DNA of 64,000 nt from Hymenobacter crusticola (GCF_002154225.1 NZ_MTSE01000017.1:37389-101388); one strand, 5' to 3'. Numbered from the stretch's first letter, positions 17,525 through 27,686 are shown. Numbers and translations are program-made. Notes: generated by a model not told the origin, from the sequence alone.

Positions 17525-19136
17525 GACTTGAATGCTTTACTGCTTTTACGGCGTTAATTACTTGGAACTGGGGGTCATAATAGTTTAGTTCGCTTGGGCT
17601 TACTTCAGGCAGGCCCATTCCGTATAAGAAAGCCGAGGCAACACTCACGTTGCCAAAAGAATTTACTTCAAAACTTCCTGCGGCAAATATTTCTGTCATG
17701 AGCCGGTGCAAGGCTTGGGCGCTAAAAGACCAATACCATATATTCTGACATTTTCCTTTATCAATAGGAGATAAGCCCGGAACTGTAAGAAGTAAAACGC
17801 CACCCGGTTTTAAGATTCGATAGCAAGTTTGTAAAGCACTTTTAAAGTCATAAATCAAGTGCAGTGTTTGCGTAATGATGAGACAATCGAAGGTATTATC
17901 GGGTATTTGAGGAGCCGCACTCAAATCACCGATGAACGTTGCCTTGGAATTATCTGATTCGATATCTAAAATATCGCTCTGTGCTACTTTCCCTTTTCCA
18001 TATTTACTAGTGTATTCGTTGTCCACTATCTCTAGCACGCGGCCTTGAATACTACCGGCCGCCTTCTGTAGAAATAATTCTATATAGTATCGGTCTATGG
18101 GGCCGCCTCTGTCATAACCGAATTCATTACTGAAAGGCGATAACTGCTTGAAGCTCCCCCGAGCTACTTCCCCAATTCCGGGGGCACTCTTCTGAAGTAT
18201 ACCTGCTTGACGCAATAATTGCTTGCCAAGTGATACCAAATTATTTTTAACAGTTCTTTGCAAGGTTCTATACGTAAGGTGTGCTGCGTAATTAAAGCCT
18301 AGTGATGGAGACTTACTTAGTAAAAAGAAAAGTGCTTCTTTGGAGTAGGGAGTTGGTTTGCAAACTAGCGAGTAGTGTAATAAACCACAATAATAGTTAT
18401 TCCAAAAACGTGTGCCAGTTCGGTAAGCTTGCTGTTCCTCTTTGCTTTGCAGCGCTTCTTTCTGCTTGCTCAATACAGATAAAGCACTTGCCAGCATCGT
18501 AGGTATCTTGGTGGACATAGCGGCGCTATGAATACGGTAGTTTGCTATTTGCTGCTGATGTTGAACAACAGGGTAGCTTTTAGTGATTTTTAAGTATAAA
18601 TCGTAATCTTCACAGCTAGTCAAGGAGCAGTCGTACACAAATTCCTGGAAGACCCAACGTGCGAACATGACAGCGGCAATCATAGCGATATAGTTGCCCT
18701 GAGCTAGTAAAGTTTGATAAGGATTTTCGGCAATAGGAATTATTCTTTCTATTCGTGTTGAATTATCATAAATAAATGCATGGCTGCCGGCTACAAATGC
18801 CGCCTTAGGTTGCTGTTGTAGATGCTGCGTATTAATAGTAATAGCGTCTGGCAGTAGCCAATCGTCAGCATCTAAGAAAATGAGGTATTCTCCCTGGCTT
18901 TCGCGGATGCCTGTATTCCGAGCGGCTGATAAACCTAGGTTTTCCTGATAAACATAAATAACCTCGGGATAGTGAGAAGCAACCTCCCGGGTTGTGTCAG
19001 TAGAGCCATCATCCACTACAATTATTTCCTTGTTTGAATAGGATTGCCCGAGCACGCTTTCAATAGCTTCCGCTAAGAAACACCCATAGTTATAGCATGG
19101 AATAATTACCGAAACTAAAGGAATCGTAGTGGGCAT
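17517..19136 (-). CDS. Bifunctional protein: GT2 glycosyltransferase fused to a class I SAM methyltransferase
   Basis: A 539-residue fusion. The N-terminal part is a GT-A family 2 domain: SVIIPCYNYGCFLAEAIESVLGQSY, VDDGSTD at 42-48 and FLDADDW at 88-94. A linker of roughly 100 residues follows. The C-terminal part (about 355-500) is a methyltransferase type 11-like domain with VLEIVDNEY, FDCLIITQTLHLIYDFKSAL and CYRILKPGGVLLLTVPG, the post-motifs of Rossmann SAM enzymes. Motif I lacks the usual glycine-rich E-x-G-x-G-x-G. The fusion could link sugar addition to methyl capping of the same chain, as chain-terminating enzymes of ABC-exported O-antigens do; that is inference from its place next to Wzm/Wzt. 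It starts 6 bases after the exporter ATPase gene. Confidence 0.83.
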   Translation of the reverse strand: MPTTIPLVSVIIPCYNYGCFLAEAIESVLGQSYSNKEIIVVDDGSTDTTREVASHYPEVIYVYQENLGLSAARNTGIRESQGEYLIFLDADDWLLPDAITINTQHLQQQPKAAFVAGSHAFIYDNSTRIERIIPIAENPYQTLLAQGNYIAMIAAVMFARWVFQEFVYDCSLTSCEDYDLYLKITKSYPVVQHQQQIANYRIHSAAMSTKIPTMLASALSVLSKQKEALQSKEEQQAYRTGTRFWNNYYCGLLHYSLVCKPTPYSKEALFFLLSKSPSLGFNYAAHLTYRTLQRTVKNNLVSLGKQLLRQAGILQKSAPGIGEVARGSFKQLSPFSNEFGYDRGGPIDRYYIELFLQKAAGSIQGRVLEIVDNEYTSKYGKGKVAQSDILDIESDNSKATFIGDLSAAPQIPDNTFDCLIITQTLHLIYDFKSALQTCYRILKPGGVLLLTVPGLSPIDKGKCQNIWYWSFSAQALHRLMTEIFAAGSFEVNSFGNVSVASAFLYGMGLPEVSPSELNYYDPQFQVINAVKAVKHSSLA

Positions 19137-19142
19137 GGCTTA

Positions 19143-20420
19143 TTACTGAAGCATTAGTTCAGTTTGTGGCTGCGTGAGTCGGAAGGGAAAAGATGGGCGC
19201 ACTGCTCCCCACCACTTGCCGTACCATTTTATGTCGCCACGATAATCTTCTAAGTCAAAAGCTAGGCATTCTTCATAATCAAAGAGCGATGTAGTAGTGT
19301 CTCTTACTACATAGAGTGAAATGTAATAAGAACCGTCGTTGAGAAAATTACCTGGAATGGTGCACTCGCCCGCGACGAGGCCTTTTTGACAAACTCTAGT
19401 GGCAGAGGGTACATCAAAAATGCATTCGCCGCCATAAGAAAAAAGCACCAGGTTAATACTGATGAGTGCATCTTCTGTGAAGTTCCAGAACTGAAACTTC
19501 ACCGTGAGTGGCGTGCGAATATCAAGTGGTGCATTAGGTTCAAGCAGTTGCGGAACAAGCTCTACTTCCTTAAAACGAATGGCATTGTTACCGGGAGCAT
19601 CGGCTGGCTTTTCCCAACTTTGCTTGAGCTTGAACTGTTGCGCGTGAGCTAGGTATTGGTTGACAACGGTATCAACGGCGCCAATCGTCTGCACTTTGCC
19701 TTGTTGTAACCAAACACCTTTGTCGCACAGATTGGTCACGGCCTGCATGCTATGGCTCACAAACAGGATAGTACGGCCAGCGCTTTGTGAAACCTCACGC
19801 ATTTTGCCTAAACACTTCTTCTGAAATTCGGCATCTCCCACCGCCAGCACTTCATCAAGGATGAGAATATCAGGTTCTAAGTGGGCGGCTACGGCAAAGG
19901 CAAGGCGTACATACATGCCAGAGGAATAGCGCTTTACGGGAGTATCAATGAACTTCTCAATACCCGAAAAGGCTACTATCTCATCAAACTTTAGGCGAAT
20001 CTCGGCTTTGCTCATCCCGAGAATGTAGCCACTCAGAAAGATGTTTTCGCGCCCGGTGAGCTCAGGCTGAAATCCGGTACCTACCTCCAACAAGCTGCTG
20101 ATGCTGCCTCGCCCGCGCACCGTGCCGTGAGTGGGACGAACAATGCGGGAGATTACCTTTAGTAAGGTGGACTTCCCGGCGCCATTGTTGCCGATAATAC
20201 CCCATACCTCGCCGGCCCGCACATCGAAGCTCACGTCTTGCAGGGCCCAGAGTGCCTGGTTTGGCGCGGTGGTCGAGTCTAATTGGAAGAAAGGATCCTC
20301 CTTCTTGCGAATAGTAGTCGTCCACCAGCGCTGTAGATCTTGCCGCAACGATCCGGTGCCAATCGTACCTAGCCTATAAAGCTTCGAAAGCTTTTCTATT
20401 TGAATAACTACTTCGCTCAT
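19143..20420 (-). CDS. Polysaccharide ABC exporter ATPase with C-terminal substrate-binding domain (Wzt-like)
   Basis: A 425-residue protein. The nucleotide-binding domain (about residues 1-245) has Walker A GNNGAGKST, the Q-loop region GTGFQPELTGRENI, the signature YSSGMYVRLAFA and Walker B ILILDEVLAVGD. The C-terminal 150 residues form a beta-rich Wzt_C-type domain that in O9a-type systems binds the modified end of the glycan. It therefore energises export of finished polymer across the inner membrane together with the permease 6 bases upstream. The presence of the carbohydrate-binding domain suggests a chain with a modified terminus, and the methyltransferase fusion next door is a candidate to supply it. 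Confidence 0.9.
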   Translation of the reverse strand: MSEVVIQIEKLSKLYRLGTIGTGSLRQDLQRWWTTTIRKKEDPFFQLDSTTAPNQALWALQDVSFDVRAGEVWGIIGNNGAGKSTLLKVISRIVRPTHGTVRGRGSISSLLEVGTGFQPELTGRENIFLSGYILGMSKAEIRLKFDEIVAFSGIEKFIDTPVKRYSSGMYVRLAFAVAAHLEPDILILDEVLAVGDAEFQKKCLGKMREVSQSAGRTILFVSHSMQAVTNLCDKGVWLQQGKVQTIGAVDTVVNQYLAHAQQFKLKQSWEKPADAPGNNAIRFKEVELVPQLLEPNAPLDIRTPLTVKFQFWNFTEDALISINLVLFSYGGECIFDVPSATRVCQKGLVAGECTIPGNFLNDGSYYISLYVVRDTTTSLFDYEECLAFDLEDYRGDIKWYGKWWGAVRPSFPFRLTQPQTELMLQ

Positions 20421-20426
20421 AAGCTT

Positions 20427-21284
20427 CTAGGCTACATCAATTAACTTATCTCCCTGCTTGTTAAAGATCAGGAGGGCGGCTACTAGCAGCGTTAGGGTGA
20501 AGAGGGTGCTATAGAGAAGTTGCCCCGGCGTAACCGTACCTTGGCCGAGTAGGGCCCAGCGGAAGAGTTCGAACAACGGGGTCAGCGGGTTGAGCTCCAC
20601 CACCCAGCGCCACTTTGCGGCCACATATTGAACCGGATAGATTACAGGTGTCAGGAACATGAGCAACCGCACCCCTAGGCCTACTACAAATTTGACATCT
20701 CGGTACTTACCCGTAAGTACCGAAAAGAGAAGCCCTAGCCCGAGGCTTTGCATGCCGAGTAATATAACAGCAAAGGGAATAGCTAATAGCCAACTAATGG
20801 ATGGACCATGCCAAGAGGTAAAAAGTAGGTAATAAGCCCACACCAACAACAGGAATAGAAATTGGATAACAAAGCTGATCAGGAAGCCGCTAAGCTGAGC
20901 AAACGGCATGATAAGGCGGGGGAAGTACACCTTGTTGAACAGATGGGCATTATCCCGGAAAGTAGAGGAGGTGCCCGTAAAAGAATCATTAAATAGATTC
21001 CAGAGGACGACTCCAGCGAGATAAAACAGCACAACTGGTACCTGCCCGGTGGAAATTCCGATGACTTTCCCAAACACCAACACGTAAGTAAGCATGGTCG
21101 TGATGGGTTGCAGCAGCACCCAAAGCGGACCTAGGATAGTTTGTTGATACCCTAAGAGAAAATCACGTCTGACCAAGCCAATCAGTAAGTGACGGTACGA
21201 CCAAAGTTCTTGCGGACTGGAGCCCCACCAACTAGTTTGAGCTTTGATTTCCCAATCCCATTTTCTATCAGTACTTAGTGCCAT
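20427..21284 (-). CDS. Polysaccharide ABC exporter permease (Wzm-like, ABC-2 family)
   Basis: A 285-residue ABC-2 type permease with six membrane helices. It opens with ELWSYRHLLIGLVRRDFLLGYQQTILGPLWVLLQPI, the amphipathic gate helix and first strand typical of Wzm/TagG, and contains FRDNAHLFNKVYFPRLIMPFAQL and KYRDVKFVVGLGVRLLMFLTPVIYPVQYV, both family hallmarks. It forms the membrane channel for the glycan with two copies of the ATPase encoded 6 bases downstream. It lies 12 bases after the upstream glycosyltransferase, within the same operon. Confidence 0.9.
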   Translation of the reverse strand: MALSTDRKWDWEIKAQTSWWGSSPQELWSYRHLLIGLVRRDFLLGYQQTILGPLWVLLQPITTMLTYVLVFGKVIGISTGQVPVVLFYLAGVVLWNLFNDSFTGTSSTFRDNAHLFNKVYFPRLIMPFAQLSGFLISFVIQFLFLLLVWAYYLLFTSWHGPSISWLLAIPFAVILLGMQSLGLGLLFSVLTGKYRDVKFVVGLGVRLLMFLTPVIYPVQYVAAKWRWVVELNPLTPLFELFRWALLGQGTVTPGQLLYSTLFTLTLLVAALLIFNKQGDKLIDVA

Positions 21285-21296
21285 TTAGTAGTCTTC

Positions 21297-22373
21297 CTAA
21301 TGGGTAGAGCCGAACAAGTGCCTGACCTTGTGTTGCTTCTTGCTTGTGTCTTCTGTGAAATATTTCGTGAAGCCTCCATTTAGCAGCATTTTCAAGTAAA
21401 GCTTCAGTACTAGATAAAGTACTTCGGGGTCTTTGCTCAACCGCAAGGCACCTTTGGCTTGTATGAGGGCTGACTCTAGCTCCGTGGTGTACAAGGCGTT
21501 TGCCATGGAAATACAGTAGAAGGCGTAATGACGTGAGGCCTTCTGCCTGATTCTCTTTCGCTGATCGGAGGGCAGGTACCCTTGAATAATATCGCAGACT
21601 TTAATAATGTCCCGCACATTCTGCCCATTCCGCACCGACCTGTGCGTGATGCTAGTGTTATTTAGATATCGGTAATGCGCTAGGCATTCAGGCGAATAGG
21701 CAATTGGGTAGTGGGCAGCGATGCGCGTCCACATCTCCCAGTCTTCGCCATAATGCACGGCGAAAAATCCTCCTAGGTGTTCGTAAACCTTTCGCTTAAC
21801 AACGATGGCGGGAGTTTCAAGCTGCTGGCATTCCGCTATTGTCAACAGAAAATTCTTCAACACGCCCGGCTTGCTTGCGAGCGGTGTACGGGCTACCACT
21901 TCCTTTTGGCCGGCAAAGAGGTTGCCTGTATTCGTAAAGGCTGCGCCTGCTTCAGGGTACTCACGAAAGAGCCGTTCTATTTCGCTATAAAAGCCTGGCG
22001 CTACTAGGTCGTCGCCATGCAGGATATGTATCCATTGGCCCGTTGAGCGATTCAGGCACATTTCAAAATTGCGCAGGCTGCCTAGGTTCTTTTCCTGCTG
22101 ATAATATTCCACGCGGTTTTTGCCTATGGCTTGGACCAAAGCCCGAACATCCCCGTCGGTGCTACAATCGTCAACGACGGCAATCTGCATGTACTCTGGC
22201 CCTGGATCTTGGGCTAGCACACTGGCCAAGGTTTCCGGTAAATAGGAAAGGCAGTTGTAAGTTGGAATCATAACCGACCACAGAGGACGGTTACGTGAGT
22301 GCGCAACAGGAGGAATTACAGGCGGGGTGCTAGGTACACGCTCGGCTATAGTAGTAGTGTCCTCGGCAAACAT
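21297..22373 (-). CDS. Glycosyltransferase family 2
   Basis: A 358-residue GT-A protein, the first gene of the reverse operon. After a proline-rich leader of about 28 residues comes LWSVMIPTYNCLSYLPETLASVLAQDPG, then AVVDDCSTDGDVRALV and HILHGDDLVAPGFYSEIERLF (HGDD in place of the usual DADD), then EDWEMWTRIAAHYPIAYSPECLAHYRY, all family 2 landmarks. The C-terminal 90 residues are helical and of unknown role. It is likely to build the chain exported by Wzm/Wzt. The promoter should lie in the long AT-rich region upstream. Confidence 0.87.
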   Translation of the reverse strand: MFAEDTTTIAERVPSTPPVIPPVAHSRNRPLWSVMIPTYNCLSYLPETLASVLAQDPGPEYMQIAVVDDCSTDGDVRALVQAIGKNRVEYYQQEKNLGSLRNFEMCLNRSTGQWIHILHGDDLVAPGFYSEIERLFREYPEAGAAFTNTGNLFAGQKEVVARTPLASKPGVLKNFLLTIAECQQLETPAIVVKRKVYEHLGGFFAVHYGEDWEMWTRIAAHYPIAYSPECLAHYRYLNNTSITHRSVRNGQNVRDIIKVCDIIQGYLPSDQRKRIRQKASRHYAFYCISMANALYTTELESALIQAKGALRLSKDPEVLYLVLKLYLKMLLNGGFTKYFTEDTSKKQHKVRHLFGSTH

Positions 22374-23422
22374 CTTTCTCTTAATTGATAAAGCTTAAGT
22401 GGAGATAGTAGCTGTCAGGAACTAAGATTACCCTTTATAACCGACGAGCATCGGGCGCGTTGCGCAACAGTCAAAATCTTCTTTATACCTAAATGCAGCA
22501 GTGAAATTATGCATTTTATGCAATAAAATCTAAGAAACAGATTAAAATATGCAGTAGCTATTGTCCTAAGAGGTAGCGAGAACCAGGATCAGCGCAGTAG
22601 CTAAGCAAGAACAAATCTTATACAATGCACAACCTCTCACTACACCTACATTAAGTAGTATAGCTGACAGCTCATCATTAAATATCATCCTGCCAATAAT
22701 TAATTATGGTCTCCAATTGCCTAGATATATAGTAGGGTGTAGCGATATTTAGGTGGTATTCGTATTTAAAAAGTTACATAATGCTCTTGCTACCGACGAA
22801 AGTGAGTGGGTAACTTTGATTGTCTAGGTGTAAATATTTCTGTTTACTATTACTTGCCGTTGTTAATGGAAAAGTATAATTAAAAATAGTTTTCATATTT
22901 ATAATAAATCTTATGATTTTGTATATACGTTATTGTCTTTTATGGGCGATTGACTTGTATATTGTCTTGAATTATAAGAGCTTATGGTTGAAATATTCTT
23001 CTATTTTAGAAAATAAAGAAGAACTTAGTTGAATCTTACATTTCGAGGAATGATATTTATTCCTTCAAGAAAAATCGGTGTTCTTATCTATTGAATGAAT
23101 AAGTTCAATAAGAGGTAACGTACTGTTGAGTTTAGTGCCTGTGAAAAGTAGAAATTGCTCTTAGGTTTTTTATCTAAGGCAGGAGGAATATGCAACAACG
23201 GCATAAAATTGATTCCTCGTTTAATGCAAACAGCGATATATGTTTCAAATTAGTACCCCCGTACTCCACCGCAGACTGCAGAATCTGAAGCGAACGAAGA
23301 GCTACACGGCTGTAGTAAACTGCCTTTATCCCTGCGCAGACTTCTGTTATGAGAAAAGCTACCATACTAGTAGCTCGTTCAGCCAGCAACTAGTCACACA
23401 ATCCAGTGCACGAGTAGGTGGT
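22374..23422. other. Long AT-rich divergent intergenic region
   Basis: About one kilobase between the start of the reverse exopolysaccharide operon and the signal peptide of the large T9SS protein. It is strongly AT-rich, especially 22680-23170, and I see no gene, tRNA or obvious repeat. It must hold promoters for both directions. The last 183 bases (from 23240) are open in the frame of the T9SS gene but read like non-coding DNA. Its length suggests room for regulator sites, but no specific operator could be named. Confidence 0.5.
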
Positions 23423-26400
23423 TTGCGCAGACTACCTGCTCTCGCTCTTTCGCTATTACTGCTGTGTTTCGCTCTACCTATTTTGGTAAAAGGGCAGTCG
23501 GCGCACCAACTTCCCTTTTCATTCTCTCTACCTAATGCTGCTACAACGAGCGCTGGGGTCTTTACCAGTGAGGGAATACTGGTAAAAACGCTTTGGAGCG
23601 GCGTGAAATACGAGGCGGGTACACACAAAGGTGTGTGGGATGGCATAAACGATCAGGGCCACTTAAGTAGCGACGGACGCTACCAAGTGAAAGTGGTTTC
23701 CAACAACGTGCAGTATGAGTGGGAGGGGGTACTGGGCAACACCTCGCAGAACTTCTCCGGCCCCACGGTGCACCACGCGAATGAGCCTATCACTAGCATG
23801 GCCGTGACGGGAAACACCGCTTACTACGCGGTAGGGTACACCGAAGGCGCGGTTACTCGCTTAAAGTTTGATACTGCCAATCCGCAAGTAAAAACTAATG
23901 CTTCAGCCGGCGATGGTCAGTCGGTTCGTTTTGTGGCTACCGACGGCAACCGGGTGTACTGGGGCGGGCAAAGTGACGAAATCAACAGCTTTATCAGTGC
24001 CAGCAAGGTGGCAGATGATACCGATTACCTGTTTGAAAAGGGCGTAGGAGTGCAGACCCTGAAGGGATATTATAAAAGCGGCATCAACGTAGTAAACTCG
24101 TTGCTCACTGGCATGGCTGTGCAGAAAGACGGTAACTATCTGTTTGCCGCTCATAAGAGCTTAAACCAAATCCGGACGCTCAATAAAGGTACGGGCGAAT
24201 TGGTACAGACGTTGGCTGTTACCAATGTGCGGGAGCTAGCTCTTAGTGGCGATAACAGTCTGTGGGTGACCTACGACAACACGACCATTGAGAAGTTCGC
24301 CATCAACCCAGATGGTACCCTGACGGCCACGGGCATTCGCCTCGACGGCTTGCTGGAACCCCTGGCCATTAGTTGTTCCCCCGATGGTAACACCGTGGCT
24401 GTAATTGACGCGGGGGCTAACCAACAAGTAAAGGGGTTTGATACTGCCACCGGCGCCCTGCGCTGGACCCTAGGTCAGGCCGGGGGCTACGCCACCGACC
24501 CCAACGTAGCCGATGATAAGTTTTACTTTGCTAACACCAAGGTTTTTAAGCAGGAAGACATTGGCTACGGGGCAGGCGTGCCATATTTATGCTACCAGCC
24601 AGATGGCAGCTTTTGGGTGGGTGATTGTGGCAACCTTCGCTCCCAACACTTTGCAGCCAATCTTACTTTCCTGAACACTCTTCAGTACATTGGTTACTTC
24701 TACTCGGCCGTCGCAGACATCAACGACCCGACACGGGTGTTTGCCAACTACCTGGAGTTCAAGGTCGATTATTCGAAGCCTCTCGCGCCTGATAATGGCT
24801 CTTGGAAATTCGTGCGAAACTGGAGCAAGGGCATAAAGCCGGAATTCGATGATCAGTTCCGGCGGTTCAAGTCGGTCACTACCTTGTCGAACGGCAGAAC
24901 GTATGCCCTGGCCCTGCACCTCACCGACCGCTTCCGCTACCACATCGTAGAGCTTCCCCCGAGTGGGCAGCTGCGCTTTACGGGAATTGAAACGCCCACA
25001 AACAACTACGAGCTTTTTTCAGATGGTTCTTTGTGGTCGATCGGAACCAATGAGCTGGGAAAACCTGGAACCTGGAAAAAGCGCGCACTCCTAGGTTTTG
25101 ACAGCAATAACAATCCGCAGTGGGGCGAGGACGAACTCGTTGCAACGACCCCGCCTACCACGGAGCAAGACCCACTGACTATCGACGGCTATATCCAGCG
25201 CAATCAGGTAACCACCACCAATGTTATAGGCACATTCAACCTAGATATTCCGTCGGGCACTAATACCCGTGGGGCGGGCTGGCACCTGGGCGGCGTGAAG
25301 GCGGGCACCAGCCAGTGGCAGTGGAAGACGTCGCCGAGCACCGCCAAAACCTACAGCGGGCCCTATCCGGCCACTGGAGCCTACGATATTGGCAACTACG
25401 TAATTTACGGTGGTACTTTCTCGCAGGCTGTAGACCGGAGCTTCTTCTGGGGCTACCGGGGCGAGTTCTGGCAGGGCGGCCAAACCAACAAGTACAACCA
25501 TTATCTAGATAATGGCCTCTTTGTAGGACAGTTCGGCGAGGTGCGCTACGCCGGAGGGCCCCGCGACGAAGCAGGCGCAGGAATGGCTGGCAACGCCACG
25601 TCCGGTACGTTCGTGAAAGTAGGCGACGATATCTACCTGTACCATTGTGATGAAAATGCGCATGGAGGAATACACCGCTGGAAGATAAGCGGCCTGAACA
25701 CCATTCAGGAGCAGGTGGCGGCTACGGTAACACTGACCAGCGAGCATGGGCTAGCGCAGCAACGCTTCGCCAGTGACGACCTCAACAACGCCAACCTAAC
25801 CAACTCGCAGCAGGTGGAAACCTTGCAGCTAGCCGACCAAAGCAGCTCAGTGCGCTGGACGGGCTTTGTACAACCGGCTTATTCCGAAGACTACGCTTTT
25901 CACGTGGCGGCCAACCAGAAAGTAAGAGTATGGATAAACGATAAGCTAGCAATTGACCAATGGACAAATGCCGCGCCCGCCGAGTTTGCGAGTGCGCCCG
26001 TTTCCTTAGTCGCCGGCGAACGGGCTGCTCTGCGCGTAGAAATCAATAAAGGCAGCGCGGCGCTTTCTTGGTCAAGCCTAAGTCAAGAAAAACAGTTAAT
26101 TCCGGCCACCAGCCTCTACACTGCGTCGTTGCCGGATGATAGCAACGGCCTGAACCTGCTGGCTGATTTACCGGCAAGCGCACCGCTCGAAAACAACTTG
26201 TACGGCTGGACGCGCAACCCGGCGCAGAACTATGGCGGGGAAGAAGACTACTTTAACCGCTGGTACGTGCGTACCAACGTGCACACGCTCAGTAAGGTAG
26301 CTCCCGATATTGAGGTATACCTCCGCCCAAAACAAGCCAGCACTACCCCAACCCTGACGACTGTTGACCGCTCCCTCGGTGTTCCTACCACAGATATCGA

Positions 26401-27610
26401 CCAGTGGGCGATCAGTGGCACCATCAAGTATCCTAGCGATGATAGTGACTATCCCGGCGATATGGCCTACTTCCAGGTGCTAGACGAGAACGACAAGGTA
26501 ATAGCACGTTTCCGACGGAAGGTGGTAAATATGTACAATGATTATCGTCTCTACGGCAACAAGGCACTGTTGCTACAAGCCGATAGAGATGCTATCAACG
26601 CGCTAGGCACTGTGGCGCAATCTCTTCGCATCCAGGCTGATCCAGCAGGCATTACCTTCAGCTACGCAGGTTTGCCAGCTGTTACTACCGCGGTGCTAGA
26701 CTCAAGCAGCAACTGGCGTCGCCCTAAAACCTTACAGATCCTCTTCTACAGTCAGGGCGATAAAGAGCACATTGTGGACATTGCCGAAATGCGTTTCACC
26801 AAAGGAAGTGGCAGTAGCAATCCAACAAGCGAGCTAGCCTTTGTCGCCGACGACGTGGCAAATACGCTGAGTGTTCAGAGCACGGTAAGCAACTCTGAAA
26901 TTCTGATCAGTGAGAACGACGGTGCCTATGTGCCCTACACGGGTGAAATTCAGGTGGGCAACGTGGACCGGCCGTTGGGCTACTGGAAGTGTAAGCGGAA
27001 AACCCTCGTTGCCGCTACTACCAGCGCACCGGCGGCTAGCCCTGAGTTTACAATTGACTTGGGTGCGCCCATGCCCTTAACCTTGCTTTCATTCAAGGCC
27101 AAGCGTGCAGGTAGCCGGGTCGTTATCACCTGGAGCACGACCAACGAAGTAGAGGTCAACCACTTCGTGGTCGAAAGAAGCGAGGACGGGTCCTTATTCA
27201 GCAGTATAGGCACTGTTAGCGCAAACAACAACGTGGGTAACAACTCGTACCGTTTAGTTGATGGAAGGCCATTCCACGAAACCAGCTATTACCGCCTGAA
27301 GATGGTTGATGACGACGGTTCATTTGCCTACAGCGCCGTAGAGTCTGTCGACGGTAAGCTTCTCGCTGTCGATCCCATCACTGTTTATCCAAACCCAGCG
27401 CAGAGTGCCTTGCAGGTAACTTATCCTGCTACGGAAGAAGCTAGCTACCTGGAAATTATTACAGCAAGCGGTAAGATAGTAAAGCGCATCAGCATCGACC
27501 CCCATAGTACAACTGCTTCGGTTGACATTGCTTCTTTACCATCCGGAATATACATACTTCACTACAGCACAGCGTTTTCAACAAGCACAGCCAAGTTCTC
27601 TAAGCAGTAA
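23423..27610 (+). CDS. Large secreted PA14-domain protein with T9SS type A sorting domain
   Basis: A protein of about 1395 residues. The frame is open from an ATG at 23240, but that would place 61 residues before the signal peptide. The TTG at 23423, with AGGTGG just upstream, gives RRLPALALSLLLLCFALPILVKGQ as a normal Sec leader. A FlgD-like Ig segment follows (GVFTSEGILVKTLWSGVKYEAGTHKGVWDG), then a long repeat-rich region that looks like a beta-propeller (phrases such as SPDGNTVAVIDAG). A PA14-like carbohydrate-binding fold lies at about residues 770-895 (YSEDYAFHVAANQKVRVWINDK), and a Fn3-like module and the C-terminal sorting domain (VYPNPAQSALQV to the end) close it. It is probably a surface glycan-binding protein; its place beside the polysaccharide locus fits. 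Confidence 0.82.
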   Translation: MRRLPALALSLLLLCFALPILVKGQSAHQLPFSFSLPNAATTSAGVFTSEGILVKTLWSGVKYEAGTHKGVWDGINDQGHLSSDGRYQVKVVSNNVQYEWEGVLGNTSQNFSGPTVHHANEPITSMAVTGNTAYYAVGYTEGAVTRLKFDTANPQVKTNASAGDGQSVRFVATDGNRVYWGGQSDEINSFISASKVADDTDYLFEKGVGVQTLKGYYKSGINVVNSLLTGMAVQKDGNYLFAAHKSLNQIRTLNKGTGELVQTLAVTNVRELALSGDNSLWVTYDNTTIEKFAINPDGTLTATGIRLDGLLEPLAISCSPDGNTVAVIDAGANQQVKGFDTATGALRWTLGQAGGYATDPNVADDKFYFANTKVFKQEDIGYGAGVPYLCYQPDGSFWVGDCGNLRSQHFAANLTFLNTLQYIGYFYSAVADINDPTRVFANYLEFKVDYSKPLAPDNGSWKFVRNWSKGIKPEFDDQFRRFKSVTTLSNGRTYALALHLTDRFRYHIVELPPSGQLRFTGIETPTNNYELFSDGSLWSIGTNELGKPGTWKKRALLGFDSNNNPQWGEDELVATTPPTTEQDPLTIDGYIQRNQVTTTNVIGTFNLDIPSGTNTRGAGWHLGGVKAGTSQWQWKTSPSTAKTYSGPYPATGAYDIGNYVIYGGTFSQAVDRSFFWGYRGEFWQGGQTNKYNHYLDNGLFVGQFGEVRYAGGPRDEAGAGMAGNATSGTFVKVGDDIYLYHCDENAHGGIHRWKISGLNTIQEQVAATVTLTSEHGLAQQRFASDDLNNANLTNSQQVETLQLADQSSSVRWTGFVQPAYSEDYAFHVAANQKVRVWINDKLAIDQWTNAAPAEFASAPVSLVAGERAALRVEINKGSAALSWSSLSQEKQLIPATSLYTASLPDDSNGLNLLADLPASAPLENNLYGWTRNPAQNYGGEEDYFNRWYVRTNVHTLSKVAPDIEVYLRPKQASTTPTLTTVDRSLGVPTTDIDQWAISGTIKYPSDDSDYPGDMAYFQVLDENDKVIARFRRKVVNMYNDYRLYGNKALLLQADRDAINALGTVAQSLRIQADPAGITFSYAGLPAVTTAVLDSSSNWRRPKTLQILFYSQGDKEHIVDIAEMRFTKGSGSSNPTSELAFVADDVANTLSVQSTVSNSEILISENDGAYVPYTGEIQVGNVDRPLGYWKCKRKTLVAATTSAPAASPEFTIDLGAPMPLTLLSFKAKRAGSRVVITWSTTNEVEVNHFVVERSEDGSLFSSIGTVSANNNVGNNSYRLVDGRPFHETSYYRLKMVDDDGSFAYSAVESVDGKLLAVDPITVYPNPAQSALQVTYPATEEASYLEIITASGKIVKRISIDPHSTTASVDIASLPSGIYILHYSTAFSTSTAKFSKQ

Positions 27611-27648
27611 GTGCCACCAACAACCTAGCTTAGCAAGCAAGTAACCTA

Positions 27649-27686
27649 GCAAGGCCTCACAAAATTTGTGAGGCCTTGCTGTTTTT
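27649..27686 (+). terminator. Strong bidirectional terminator
   Basis: A perfect 15-base-pair stem with a one-base centre (27649-27679) is followed by TGTTTTT. It separates the T9SS gene from the convergent exosortase operon. Confidence 0.85.
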
